Shown here in pieces: positions 15,189 through 23,641 of a DNA stretch of 64,000 nucleotides. The stretch is from Thiosocius sp963808165 (GTDB taxonomy: Bacteria; Pseudomonadota; Gammaproteobacteria; Chromatiales; Chromatiaceae): the NCBI GenBank assembly GCA_963808165.1, contig CAWEET010000008.1:59405-123404 (forward strand), read 5' to 3'. A program made the position numbers and the translations under genes. The notes under the pieces were generated by a model. It was not told the origin of the DNA and did not search any database. It saw only the letters and a list, made by a program, of their open reading frames with translations. Each line of letters starts with the position of its first letter. Positions within the stretch are counted from its first letter, which is position 1.

Positions 15189-17279
15189 GTGGGTGCGGTG
15201 ACAGATCAGCTCGCCTTCGCCGGCTACGGTCTGGCCGGTCTGGCCTACGGTTTCCTTTTTTTGCTGCTGATGACCGGCTGGCGCGCCCGTTTCCAGGGGT
15301 CGCAGCTGGTGCTCGCGGTAGCCGGATCCATGCTGTGGAGCCTGGCTGCGGCCGGCCACAGCGGATTCGGCCTGCCCGGACTCGAACTGGTCTGGGCCAC
15401 CGAGGTGGTACGCAACCTGCTCTGGATATTCTTCCTGCTGCATCTGCTCAGGCCCTTTGCCCAGGGCAGTCCGCAGTATGCGCGGCTGCTCGGTTACGTG
15501 CGTCTGGGCTGCCTGGTGCTCGGCCTGTTGATGTTGGCGATGCTGGTGGAGATTCCGCACTTTAACGAATGGCTGAGACTGTCACCCGTTCAGCGCGAGT
15601 TTTCTCTGACCGGGCAGCTACTCTTTGCGGTCCTGGGAATGGCCCTGGTCGAACAGCTTTACCGCAATACTCCGGTCGAGCAGCGCTGGGGAATCAAGCA
15701 CATGTGCTTCGGTCTGGGCGCCCTGTTTGCGTTCGACTTCTACCTCTACACGGATGCGCTGCTGTTCCATCGCCTGGACGGAACTATTTGGTCGGCGCGC
15801 GGATTCGTCAACTGTATTGGGATTCCACTGATCGCGATCACCGCGGCCCGCAACCCCGACTGGCGACTGCAGGTATTCCTGTCGCGCCGGATGGTGCTGC
15901 ACTCGACGACGCTTTTCAGCGCTGGGCTCTACATGGTGCTGATGGCACTGGTGGGCTACTACATCAAGGTGTATGGCGGTGAATGGGGCGCCGTGCTGCA
16001 GATCACCTTCTTGTTCGGTGCCGGGGTCGTACTCGTCACCCTGTTGTTTTCGGGTCAGTTTCGGGCCCGCATCAAGGTATTTTTCAACAAGCATTTCTTC
16101 AGCTCCCGCTACGACTACCGCGAGGAGTGGTTGCGCGTGATCGGCCTGCTGGCTGGTGAGCGCGTCGATTTGCCGTTGAGCGAAAGGGTCATCTGGGCGC
16201 TCGCAGAAATTGTCGAGAGTTCGGGGGGGCTGTTGTGGCTGCGCTCGGAGAAGGGCAACTACCGTTACCGGGCGAGATTCAATGCGCAGTCTGCGGTCGA
16301 ACCGCTGGTCGATGCAAAAGAGCCGATGGTGTCGTTCATCGAGGCCAGACGCTGGGTAATCGACCTGCGTGAGTACCGCTCGTCGCCGGACCTCTACGGC
16401 GCTTTGGATTTGCCCGACTGGTTGTTGCAGAATCCGGACGCCTGGCTGATCGTGCCGTTGATCCACGACGAGCGCCTGTTGGGTTTCGTCATGCTGTTGC
16501 AGCCGCGTGCGCCGCAAAACATCAACTGGGAAAATCGTGATCTGTTGAAGACCGTAGGAATGCAGGCGGCCAGCTATCTCGCACTCAATCAGGCGGCTGA
16601 GGCGCTTGCGGAGGCACGGCAGTTCGAGGGCTTCAATCGCCTGTCGGCGTTTGTCATACACGATCTGAAGAATCTGATCGCTCAGTTGTCGCTGGTTGCC
16701 AAGAATGCTGCGCGACACAAGCACAACCCGGAGTTCATCGACGACGCCGTCAGCACCATCGAGAACGCGGTCAACAAGATGAATCGCCTGATGGCACAGC
16801 TCAAGAGTGCCGACGTCACCGGCGCGCGGCAACGCATTGATATCGTCAAAGAACTGCGCGACGTGGTCGCTGCGAAGTCTGGTGGTGTACCCGTCCCGGT
16901 CTTGCGCACCGACCTTGAATCGACATTCGTGCTGGCGGAACCGGACCGCCTCTCGTCGGTGCTCGGGCATGTTGTGCAGAATGCGCAGGATGCGACGCCG
17001 CAGGACGGCAGCGTGGATCTGCGCCTGTGGGCAGCGGGCGACCAAGCTATAGTGGAGGTGCGCGACACGGGGGTTGGGATGGATGCGGAATTCATCAAGA
17101 CTCGACTGTTCCGGCCGTTTGATTCAACCAAGGGGCTCACCGGCATGGGTATCGGGGCCTACGAATGTCGCGAAGTCATCTCGGCCCTTGGCGGGCAGGT
17201 CGTGGTCGAGAGCGCCCCGGAACGTGGTACGACGTTCCGTATCATGCTGCCCTTGGCCGAAGATCTGGTATCCGGTTGA
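15189..17279 (+). CDS. prsK: XrtA/PEP-CTERM system histidine kinase PrsK
   Basis: 696-residue membrane sensor kinase. About eight N-terminal hydrophobic helices (residues 10-290) are followed by a GAF-like domain (about 310-470), then a kinase core. The phospho-accepting histidine is about H491 in FVIHDLKNLIAQL; the ATP-binding region has GHVVQNAQDATP, DTGVGMDAEF and GMGIGAYECREVI. This order matches PrsK of PEP-CTERM/exosortase loci, and its cognate regulator follows 40 bp later. It presumably senses an envelope signal and controls exopolysaccharide or PEP-CTERM protein genes. The start is GTG 15189 or GTG 15198; the second is better spaced from GAGGGG. Confidence 0.93.
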   Translation: MGAVTDQLAFAGYGLAGLAYGFLFLLLMTGWRARFQGSQLVLAVAGSMLWSLAAAGHSGFGLPGLELVWATEVVRNLLWIFFLLHLLRPFAQGSPQYARLLGYVRLGCLVLGLLMLAMLVEIPHFNEWLRLSPVQREFSLTGQLLFAVLGMALVEQLYRNTPVEQRWGIKHMCFGLGALFAFDFYLYTDALLFHRLDGTIWSARGFVNCIGIPLIAITAARNPDWRLQVFLSRRMVLHSTTLFSAGLYMVLMALVGYYIKVYGGEWGAVLQITFLFGAGVVLVTLLFSGQFRARIKVFFNKHFFSSRYDYREEWLRVIGLLAGERVDLPLSERVIWALAEIVESSGGLLWLRSEKGNYRYRARFNAQSAVEPLVDAKEPMVSFIEARRWVIDLREYRSSPDLYGALDLPDWLLQNPDAWLIVPLIHDERLLGFVMLLQPRAPQNINWENRDLLKTVGMQAASYLALNQAAEALAEARQFEGFNRLSAFVIHDLKNLIAQLSLVAKNAARHKHNPEFIDDAVSTIENAVNKMNRLMAQLKSADVTGARQRIDIVKELRDVVAAKSGGVPVPVLRTDLESTFVLAEPDRLSSVLGHVVQNAQDATPQDGSVDLRLWAAGDQAIVEVRDTGVGMDAEFIKTRLFRPFDSTKGLTGMGIGAYECREVISALGGQVVVESAPERGTTFRIMLPLAEDLVSG

Positions 17280-17319
17280 GGTGGCTCAATCTTTCGATGA
17301 GTGAAAGGATCGCTAAACG

Positions 17320-18681
17320 GTGGCAGAAACCAAAGACAAATTGTTGATCGTAGAGGACGACCCAGGTCTGCAGAGTCAGCTCAAGTGGAGCTTCGAGGAT
17401 TTCGATGTCGCGGTCGCCGAGGATCGCAATGGCGCCTTGGCCCAGTTGCGCAGGCTGGAGCCTCCGGTGGCCACACTGGATCTTGGTTTGCCGCCCGATC
17501 CCGGAGGTGTCACCGAGGGTTTCGGTCTGCTCGAAGAGATGCTGGCGCTCGCCCCGGACACCAAGGTGGTCGTCGTCACCGGTCATAACGACCGAACCAA
17601 CGCAATGCGCGCTATCGCCATGGGCGCCTATGATTTCTACGAGAAGCCGATCGACGCCGATCTACTGGCCATCACCATCCGCCGGGCTGCCCGTTTGTAT
17701 CATATCGAGCAGGAAAATCGCCGGCTGCACATTGTGCACGGTGGTTCGGAACTGCAGGGCCTGATCGCTTCGAGCCCCGAGATGCTTAAGGTCTGCCGGA
17801 CGGTGGAGAAGCTGGCGCCGACCGACGTGTCGACCCTGATTCTCGGCGAGAGCGGCACCGGTAAAGAGGTGTTGGTGAAGGCCTTGCACGATCTCAGCGA
17901 CCGGCGCGACAAGCGCCTGGTCGCGATCAACTGTGCGGCGATCCCCGAAGCGTTGCTGGAGAGTGAGTTATTCGGCTATGAACGCGGCGCCTTCACCGGT
18001 GCGAACAAGACCACCCAGGGAAAGATCGAGGTCGCGAACGGCGGGATTCTTTTCCTCGACGAGGTCGGTGACCTCCCTCATCCTCTGCAGGCAAAACTGC
18101 TGCGTTTCCTGCAGGAACGTGTGATCGAACGCATCGGTGGGCGGTCGGAGATACCGGTAGATGTGCGAGTGATTTGCGCAACCCATCGGGATCTGCCGGA
18201 ATTGATTAAGGCCGGCGATTTTCGAGAGGACCTCTATTACCGAATCAACGAAGCAACCATCCGGGTTCCGCCATTGCGCGAGCGCCAGGGCGACACGCTG
18301 TTGCTGGCGCGGGCGTTTCTGGAAAAGTTCGCTGCCGAGCTGAAGCGTCCGATCAAGGGGTTTACGCCGCCAGCGATCGAGGCCATCGAGGCCTACAATT
18401 GGCCGGGTAACGTGCGAGAGCTCGAGAATCGTGTCAAACGTGCGGTGATCATGGCGGACGGCACGCAGGTCTCGCCGGAAGATCTCGAGTTGTCGATCAG
18501 CGAAGACGCTGGTGAGCACGATCCGTTCAACCTGCGCGAGGTGCGCGAAAAGGCCGAGTCGCAGGCCATTTTGCGTGCCCTGGCGCGAGCCGACGGCAAC
18601 GTGTCCAAGACAGCGGAACTGCTCGGGGTGACCCGACCCACGCTGTACAATCTGATGAAAAAGTACGGAGTCGGAGATTGA
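17320..18681 (+). CDS. prsR: PEP-CTERM-box response regulator PrsR, sigma54-interacting activator
   Basis: 453 residues in NtrC-like order. A receiver domain with acceptor D54 in VATLDLGLPPD comes first. A sigma54-interacting AAA+ domain follows with Walker A GESGTGKE, the sigma54-contact loop GAFTGANKTT and Walker B GILFLDEVGDLP. A C-terminal Fis-type helix-turn-helix ends the protein (NVSKTAELLGVTRPTLYNLM). It would be phosphorylated by PrsK and activate RpoN-dependent genes. Starts with GTG 17320. The sigma54-like element at 18706-18721, immediately downstream, is a plausible target for prsT. Confidence 0.95.
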   Translation: MAETKDKLLIVEDDPGLQSQLKWSFEDFDVAVAEDRNGALAQLRRLEPPVATLDLGLPPDPGGVTEGFGLLEEMLALAPDTKVVVVTGHNDRTNAMRAIAMGAYDFYEKPIDADLLAITIRRAARLYHIEQENRRLHIVHGGSELQGLIASSPEMLKVCRTVEKLAPTDVSTLILGESGTGKEVLVKALHDLSDRRDKRLVAINCAAIPEALLESELFGYERGAFTGANKTTQGKIEVANGGILFLDEVGDLPHPLQAKLLRFLQERVIERIGGRSEIPVDVRVICATHRDLPELIKAGDFREDLYYRINEATIRVPPLRERQGDTLLLARAFLEKFAAELKRPIKGFTPPAIEAIEAYNWPGNVRELENRVKRAVIMADGTQVSPEDLELSISEDAGEHDPFNLREVREKAESQAILRALARADGNVSKTAELLGVTRPTLYNLMKKYGVGD

Positions 18682-18705
18682 GTTTGGGATGTGCTGGATT
18701 GCCTG

Positions 18706-18721
18706 CGGCAGTGCCTTTGCC
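18706..18721 (+). promoter_or_regulatory. Candidate sigma54 (-24/-12) promoter before prsT
   Basis: CGGCAGTGCCTTTGCC has GG and GC separated by 10 bp, with GGCA and TTGC halves close to the consensus TGGCAC-N5-TTGC. It lies about 70 bp before the likely prsT start and directly after a gene for a sigma54 activator. The leading T of the consensus is a C here. Confidence 0.4.
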
Positions 18722-18791
18722 CGAGAGCCCCGTGTTCGGTGCCGAAGCGACCGGCGTCGTCAGACCATCTTCCCCTGGAGTGTCGCCGCAT

Positions 18792-21578
18792 GTGCCGCTT
18801 AGAATCCCGATCTATGTTCTCGCGACTACGATCGCATTGATGGCGGGGTCGCCGGTTGCTTTAGCCAGATCTTCGGACGCCTACTTAGAGGAGGCGCGGC
18901 AGTACCTCGACAAGGGCGAGACCAAAGCGGCTGTTATCCAGCTGAAGAACGCCCTGCAGGAAGACCCGTCGGACGTCCAGGCGCGGCTGATGCTCGGTTC
19001 GCTGCATCTGGGAAACGGCGACGGCGCGGCGGCGGCGAAAGAGTTTGGTCGTGCCCGCGACCTGGGGGCCGACAGGCAAAGCTGGATTGTGGGCTATGCC
19101 CGGGCGCTCACGCTGCAGGGTAAGCGGCAAGCGCTACTGCAGGAGGTCGGGATCGATCCGGCGCTGCCGGCGCCGATGCGTGCCGAATTGCACGCCCTGC
19201 GTGGCAACGCCAACCTCGCGTTACGTGAAATCGAAGCAGCGGTCGCCGAGTACGACGCGGCGCTCGGGCTGGAACCGGATAATGCCATGGCGCGTCTCGG
19301 CAAGGCGCGGATTCTGTTCGCGGAGGGGCGTGAGGCAGAGACACTGGATGAGCTCGATCGGATTGTCGCCGAGCACCCCGATCACGTCGACAGTCGAATG
19401 TTTCGCGGCGACCTGCTGCGGCGTCAGCGGCGCCTGGATGAGGCCGCCGCCGACTACGAGCGTGCGGCGCAGGTGGCCCCCAGCAATCCGCGCGCCCATA
19501 TCGGCCTGGCCTTGGTGCATATTGCGCAACGCGACCGCGAGTCAGCGCAGAAGGATCTTGCTACGCTGAATCAGTTGGCCCCGGGGGTGCCGGCGGTGGG
19601 CTACCTCCAGGCACTGGTCTCTTTCCAGGAAGGTGACCAAGAACGTGCCTCCGATGAACTGCAAAACGTGCTGCGGGTCGCGCCCGGAAACTTCCAGGCA
19701 CAGTTGCTTTACGGCATCGTCAGTTATGCGCGAGGCGAGTACACGATTGCGGACGACTATCTGACGCGCGTGCTCGCCAGCGCACCGGGCAACGCAGCAG
19801 ATCGCCAAGATACTCGGGGCAACGCGCCTCAAGCTCGGTCAGCCCGAGCGCGCCGCGCAGGTCCTGTCGACAGTGGTTGACGACACCACTGTCGACCCAC
19901 AGTTGTTGGCCTTGTTGGGAACAGCTTATCTGCAGGCCGGGGACAATACCAAGGGCGCGGAGTACGTTCAGAAGGCGGTCGAACTCGATCCCGATCAGGC
20001 GTTGTTACGCACTCAGCTTGCGGTAGGCCGCATAGCGACCGGCGATACCACCGCGGCCATTTCCGAGCTCGAGTCGGCGGTCGCCCTGGGTCAAGACGTT
20101 TTGCAGGCGGACGTCCTGCTGGTATTGAGCTATATCAACCGGCGCGAGTTCGACAAGGCGGTCAGTGCGGCGCAGGCGCTGGAGACGCGCATGCCGGACA
20201 GTCCGATTCCATACAATCTGTCGGGTCTGGCTTACCTGTCGCAGCGTGAGTTCGAATCCGCGGAGAACAAGTTCAAGCAGGCGCTCGAGAAGGATCCACA
20301 GTTCCTGGTTGCATACATGAACCAGGCCCGTCTTGCGCTGATGGCGGGCGATCCGGCGGCAGCGGCCGCAGCGTACCAAAAGGTACTCGAACAGGATCCG
20401 AAGCATATCGCTGCCATGTTGGGTATGGCCGGCCTGGCTGGCGCCGACTCAGGATGTGGCGGGCGCCGAGGAATGGTTGCAGCGTGCAAATCGTGCCGAT
20501 CCCGCGGCACTGAAACCGATGCTTGCGCTCGCGGAGATCTACCTGCGGGAGAACGATGGGCTCAAGGCCCTCGGTATCCTGTCGGGCATGTCACCGCAGC
20601 AATCGGAGCTTCCAGTCGCGTTGCGGGTCAAGGGCATGGCCCAGTTGCAGAGCGGCGACTATGCCAGCGCGATGCACACGCTGCGGAAACTCACCGAGCG
20701 GCAGCCCGAGTCGATCGAGGGCTGGTTCCAGCTGGCTCGTGCGCAGTCCGCCGCGGGCGATACCGTCGCTGCGCGCTCGAGTTACGATCGGGCGATTGCG
20801 TTGGATGCCGATCACAAAGTGCCCGTTGTCTGGATCGGCCGGGGTGAGCTCGAATTGCACGAGCGGCGCTATGATGAGGCACTCGTGGTCGCCCAGCAGG
20901 TAAAGACGAATTTTCCCGACACTGTCTACGGTTACGATATCGAAGCCGCCGCGTACCGCGGCAAGGGTGAGCCGGACGCGGCCTTAGCGGCACTCGAGGC
21001 GGCGCTGCAGATCGACAGCAATCCCCTTCGGCTCAACGCCTTCGCAAGCATGTTGGCAGCGTCCGGGCAGGGTGAGAGGGCAGTCGAACTGCTTGAAGAC
21101 TGGCTTGGCAAGCACCCGGAAGACGGGCCGGTCTGGGCCAACCTCGGGATGCTGCGCCAGCAGTTGGGCCGCGACGAGGCCGCGCTGGAGGCGTACGAAA
21201 AATCGTTGCAGACGACGGCTGCCAATGCGGTGATTCTCAACAACATGGCGTGGCTTTACCTGGATCGCGACGACGAGCGGGCGGTGCAACTTGCAACCCA
21301 GGCTTACCGAATGGCGCCAGCGCGGGCGGAAATCGTGGACACCTACGGCTGGATTCTGTTGCGCCAGGGGCGCAGCAGCGAGGGGCTGGCCGCTTTGCAG
21401 CAGGCGCTGGTCATCTCTCCGCAGAATGCCGAGATTGCCCTGCATGTCGCGGAGGCGCTTGCATATGCTGGACCGTGACAGCGAGGCGCGACCGATTCTT
21501 CTACGTGTCCTGCGAGACAACCCCAATACTGAATTCGCCGATTCCGCGCGCAGCCTACTCAGCAAGTTGCGTGGCTGA
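18792..21578 (+). pseudogene. prsT: XrtA/PEP-CTERM system TPR-repeat protein PrsT, interrupted by three frameshifts
   Basis: Read across three frames, the region encodes about 928 residues, the normal full length of PrsT: a signal peptide (hydrophobic core ATTIALMAGSPVALA) followed by tetratricopeptide repeats to the end (SLLSKLRG). The frame changes by +1 near 19791-19798, again near 20433-20450, and again near 21462-21472. After each change the TPR sequence continues without loss (for instance QIAKILGATRLKLGQPERAA follows the first break). The three shifts sum to 3, so the final part returns to the first frame. Either the gene is inactivated or the assembly has three insertion errors. Start placed at GTG 18792 behind GGAG; the frame is open further upstream. 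Confidence 0.85.
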
Positions 21579-22880
21579 TCGACGCCGGATCGCTCGGCGC
21601 GCGATCAGCGCTGCGCCATAAGCCGCCTCGGTCTGAGCGGCGCGCAGCACGGGCAGCCTCAGCCGGCGTTCGCGGATTTTTTGCCAGCTCTCGTTGATCG
21701 CGCCGCCGCCGCTCGAAAAGACCCGCTCCGGGTAGCCGGCGCCCAGTTCCGCGAGGCGCGCATAACCCTCGGCCTCGACGTCGGCGATCCCCTCGAGGAT
21801 CGCCTGCAGAAATGTCGCCCTGTCGGCAGGACGCGGCTGCATCCGGGGCTGCATGCCGGGATCATTGTAGGGAAAGCGTTCGCCGACCCCGGGCAGGGGG
21901 TAGTAACCCAGACCGAGTGGCCTGCAGGGATCGATCTGGCGGCTGAGTTCGTTCAGTTCGCTGTCGCTGAAATGCTGCCGGAGCGAACGACCGCCACAGT
22001 TCGACGCCCCGCCCACCAGCCATTGATCGCCGATCCGGTGACTGTAGACCCCATAGCTGGCGGATGCCACCGGGCGCTCGCCCAGGACCTTCAATACCAG
22101 CGTACTGCCCAATGACGAGACGGCATCGCCGGGTTGCTGGATGCCCGCCGCCAATGTCGCGGCATTACTGTCGGTAGTGCCTGCCACCAGCAGCGTGTCC
22201 CTGGGCAGTCCCAGGTGCCTTGCGACGTCGGAGTCGACCGGGCCCAGCATCGATCCGACCGCTTGTACCCTCGGCAGCAGGCCCGGCGGGATCGCCAAGG
22301 CGTTCATCCATTCAGGCCAGTGCCGTGCGACCGGGTCGTAACCCAGCTTCAGCGAGTTGTTTTCGTCGGACAGGCCGAATACACCGCTCAGCCGACCGAG
22401 GATCCAGTCGGCCTGGTGCAGGGCATGTTGAACCCGCTGCGCATCGGGGCGGGATTGCAGCAGCCACAACAGCTTGGCGAGCGCCGATCCGGGACCGCGC
22501 GCCGGGCTGTCGGTCGGCGCATGGCGGCCGATCAGCGCGGCCGGGACGGATGCGCGTGTGTCGTCGTACATCAGGGCCGGTGTGCAGGGGATGCCCTGCG
22601 CATCGCACAACAGCAGTGTGGCCGAGGTGCCGTCGACACTCACGGCGCGCAGTTGTCCAGCGCGCTGGCCCATCACGCGGACCAGTACACGGCTGACTGC
22701 TTCCCACCAGTCCAGCGGGTCCTGTTCGCTGGCCCCGGGCTCCGGGCGTCGTGAGTCGGGCAGTGCCTCGCGCGCCGCGGCAACGATCGCCCCGGCGTCG
22801 TCGATCGCGATTGCGCGGCACCCGGAAGTACCCAGGTCGACTCCGATATAGCAGTCGCGCTTGTGCCGGATTGGCGGCAC
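21555..22880 (-). CDS. FGGY-family carbohydrate kinase (xylulokinase-like)
   Basis: 441 residues of the actin-like sugar kinase superfamily. The N-terminal phosphate-1 motif YIGVDLGTSGCRAIAID, the internal VDGTSATLL, and the C-terminal adenosine-binding FSSGGGAINESWQKI are all present. The sugar substrate cannot be read; some annotations would say xylulokinase or ribulokinase-like. It follows queF by 8 bp on the same strand, so the two are probably co-transcribed, although queuosine synthesis does not obviously need a sugar kinase. Its last 24 bp overlap the end of prsT on the opposite strand. Confidence 0.85.
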   Translation of the reverse strand: MPPIRHKRDCYIGVDLGTSGCRAIAIDDAGAIVAAAREALPDSRRPEPGASEQDPLDWWEAVSRVLVRVMGQRAGQLRAVSVDGTSATLLLCDAQGIPCTPALMYDDTRASVPAALIGRHAPTDSPARGPGSALAKLLWLLQSRPDAQRVQHALHQADWILGRLSGVFGLSDENNSLKLGYDPVARHWPEWMNALAIPPGLLPRVQAVGSMLGPVDSDVARHLGLPRDTLLVAGTTDSNAATLAAGIQQPGDAVSSLGSTLVLKVLGERPVASASYGVYSHRIGDQWLVGGASNCGGRSLRQHFSDSELNELSRQIDPCRPLGLGYYPLPGVGERFPYNDPGMQPRMQPRPADRATFLQAILEGIADVEAEGYARLAELGAGYPERVFSSGGGAINESWQKIRERRLRLPVLRAAQTEAAYGAALIARRAIRRRSATQLAE

Positions 22881-22888
22881 CGCTCGGG

Positions 22889-23278
22889 TCAGGGGAGCTG
22901 GACCGGGGGCTGCGACACCCAGCCAACTGCACGGTGCTCTGCGACCACGTGTGTGTAAATGCCGCCTCGCACGTTGAACTCGGCGGTCAGGCGCATGAAG
23001 CGTGGGCCGGTCGCCCGCACCAGGTCGTCGAGGATGCGGTTAGTCACCGCCTCGTGAAACGCGCCCTCGTCACGGAATGACCAAATGTAGAGCTTCAATG
23101 ATTTGAGTTCGACACACATGGCGTCCGGCACGTACTCGAGCTGCAGGGTGGCAAAATCGGGCTGGCCGGTTTTGGGGCACAGGCAGCTGAATTCCGGTAT
23201 GCGCATGCGGATCGTGTAGTCGCGTTCGGGGCTTGGGTTCTGGAACGTTTCCAGGTCTCTGCTCGGCTGGGTCGACAT
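22889..23278 (-). CDS. queF: NADPH-dependent preQ0 reductase QueF (type I)
   Basis: 129-residue enzyme reducing 7-cyano-7-deazaguanine (preQ0) to preQ1 in queuosine biosynthesis. C34 and D41 in CLCPKTGQPDFA have the spacing of the catalytic Cys and Asp of short (type I) QueF, and ELKSLKLYIWSFRDEGAFHE is the family motif with the QueF-specific core. ATG at 23276-23278 starts the family sequence MSTQPSRDLETF; the same frame stays open far upstream, but that extension is antisense to smc. The downstream partner is the FGGY kinase. Confidence 0.95.
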   Translation of the reverse strand: MSTQPSRDLETFQNPSPERDYTIRMRIPEFSCLCPKTGQPDFATLQLEYVPDAMCVELKSLKLYIWSFRDEGAFHEAVTNRILDDLVRATGPRFMRLTAEFNVRGGIYTHVVAEHRAVGWVSQPPVQLP

Positions 23279-23641
23279 ATCTTGTTCCTGGCGCTGGTTC
23301 GCAAATTGCGGCGGATTATACCCAAGCGGCATCGCAAGGCGTTCGGGCGCATTTTCCCCGGGATCCTGTGCGCCCGGTCGACTCAATGCATCCAGCTTTC
23401 GAGTCTCCACTGGCGTGTCCCCGCGGCAGACTTCGTGTGTCAAACAGCGCACGGCGCCGTTCGATGCTTGGCGGCCCGCCGAGTCCCGCGCCATTGGGCA
23501 GGATACCCAGCGCCAAGCGCCCGATGTTTGTCGCAGTGAATTCTCAGAAAAAATTTTCTTGAACTGCAGAAAATAGGCGGTTTTCTCGAATTTTTTCTGC
23601 TGCTTGTGTCGGCGTCGAGGCATCCTGTATCTTTGCGCGCC
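23279..23641. other. Divergent intergenic region between queF and smc
   Basis: 363 bp without a recognisable gene. It should hold the promoters for queF (minus) and smc (plus). The final 100 bp before smc are unusually AT-rich for this genome and contain a long inverted repeat. A TTGAAC at 23559-23564 could be a -35 for smc, but no convincing -10 follows at 17 bp. Confidence 0.5.
23545..23599. repeat. 11-bp inverted repeat upstream of smc
   Basis: CAGAAAAAATT (23545-23555) and AATTTTTTCTG (23589-23599) are perfect inverted copies 33 bp apart. The interior contains a second, shorter inverted pair (GAAAA and TTTTC). The element lies 43 bp before the smc start codon and may be an operator or a structured leader. 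Confidence 0.45.

Noticed and set aside
15006..15560. 184-codon minus-strand frame overlapping the start of prsK
   Set aside because: Glutamine/histidine-rich shadow of prsK with no recognisable domain; only its last 50 codons lie in intergenic DNA and resemble nothing known.
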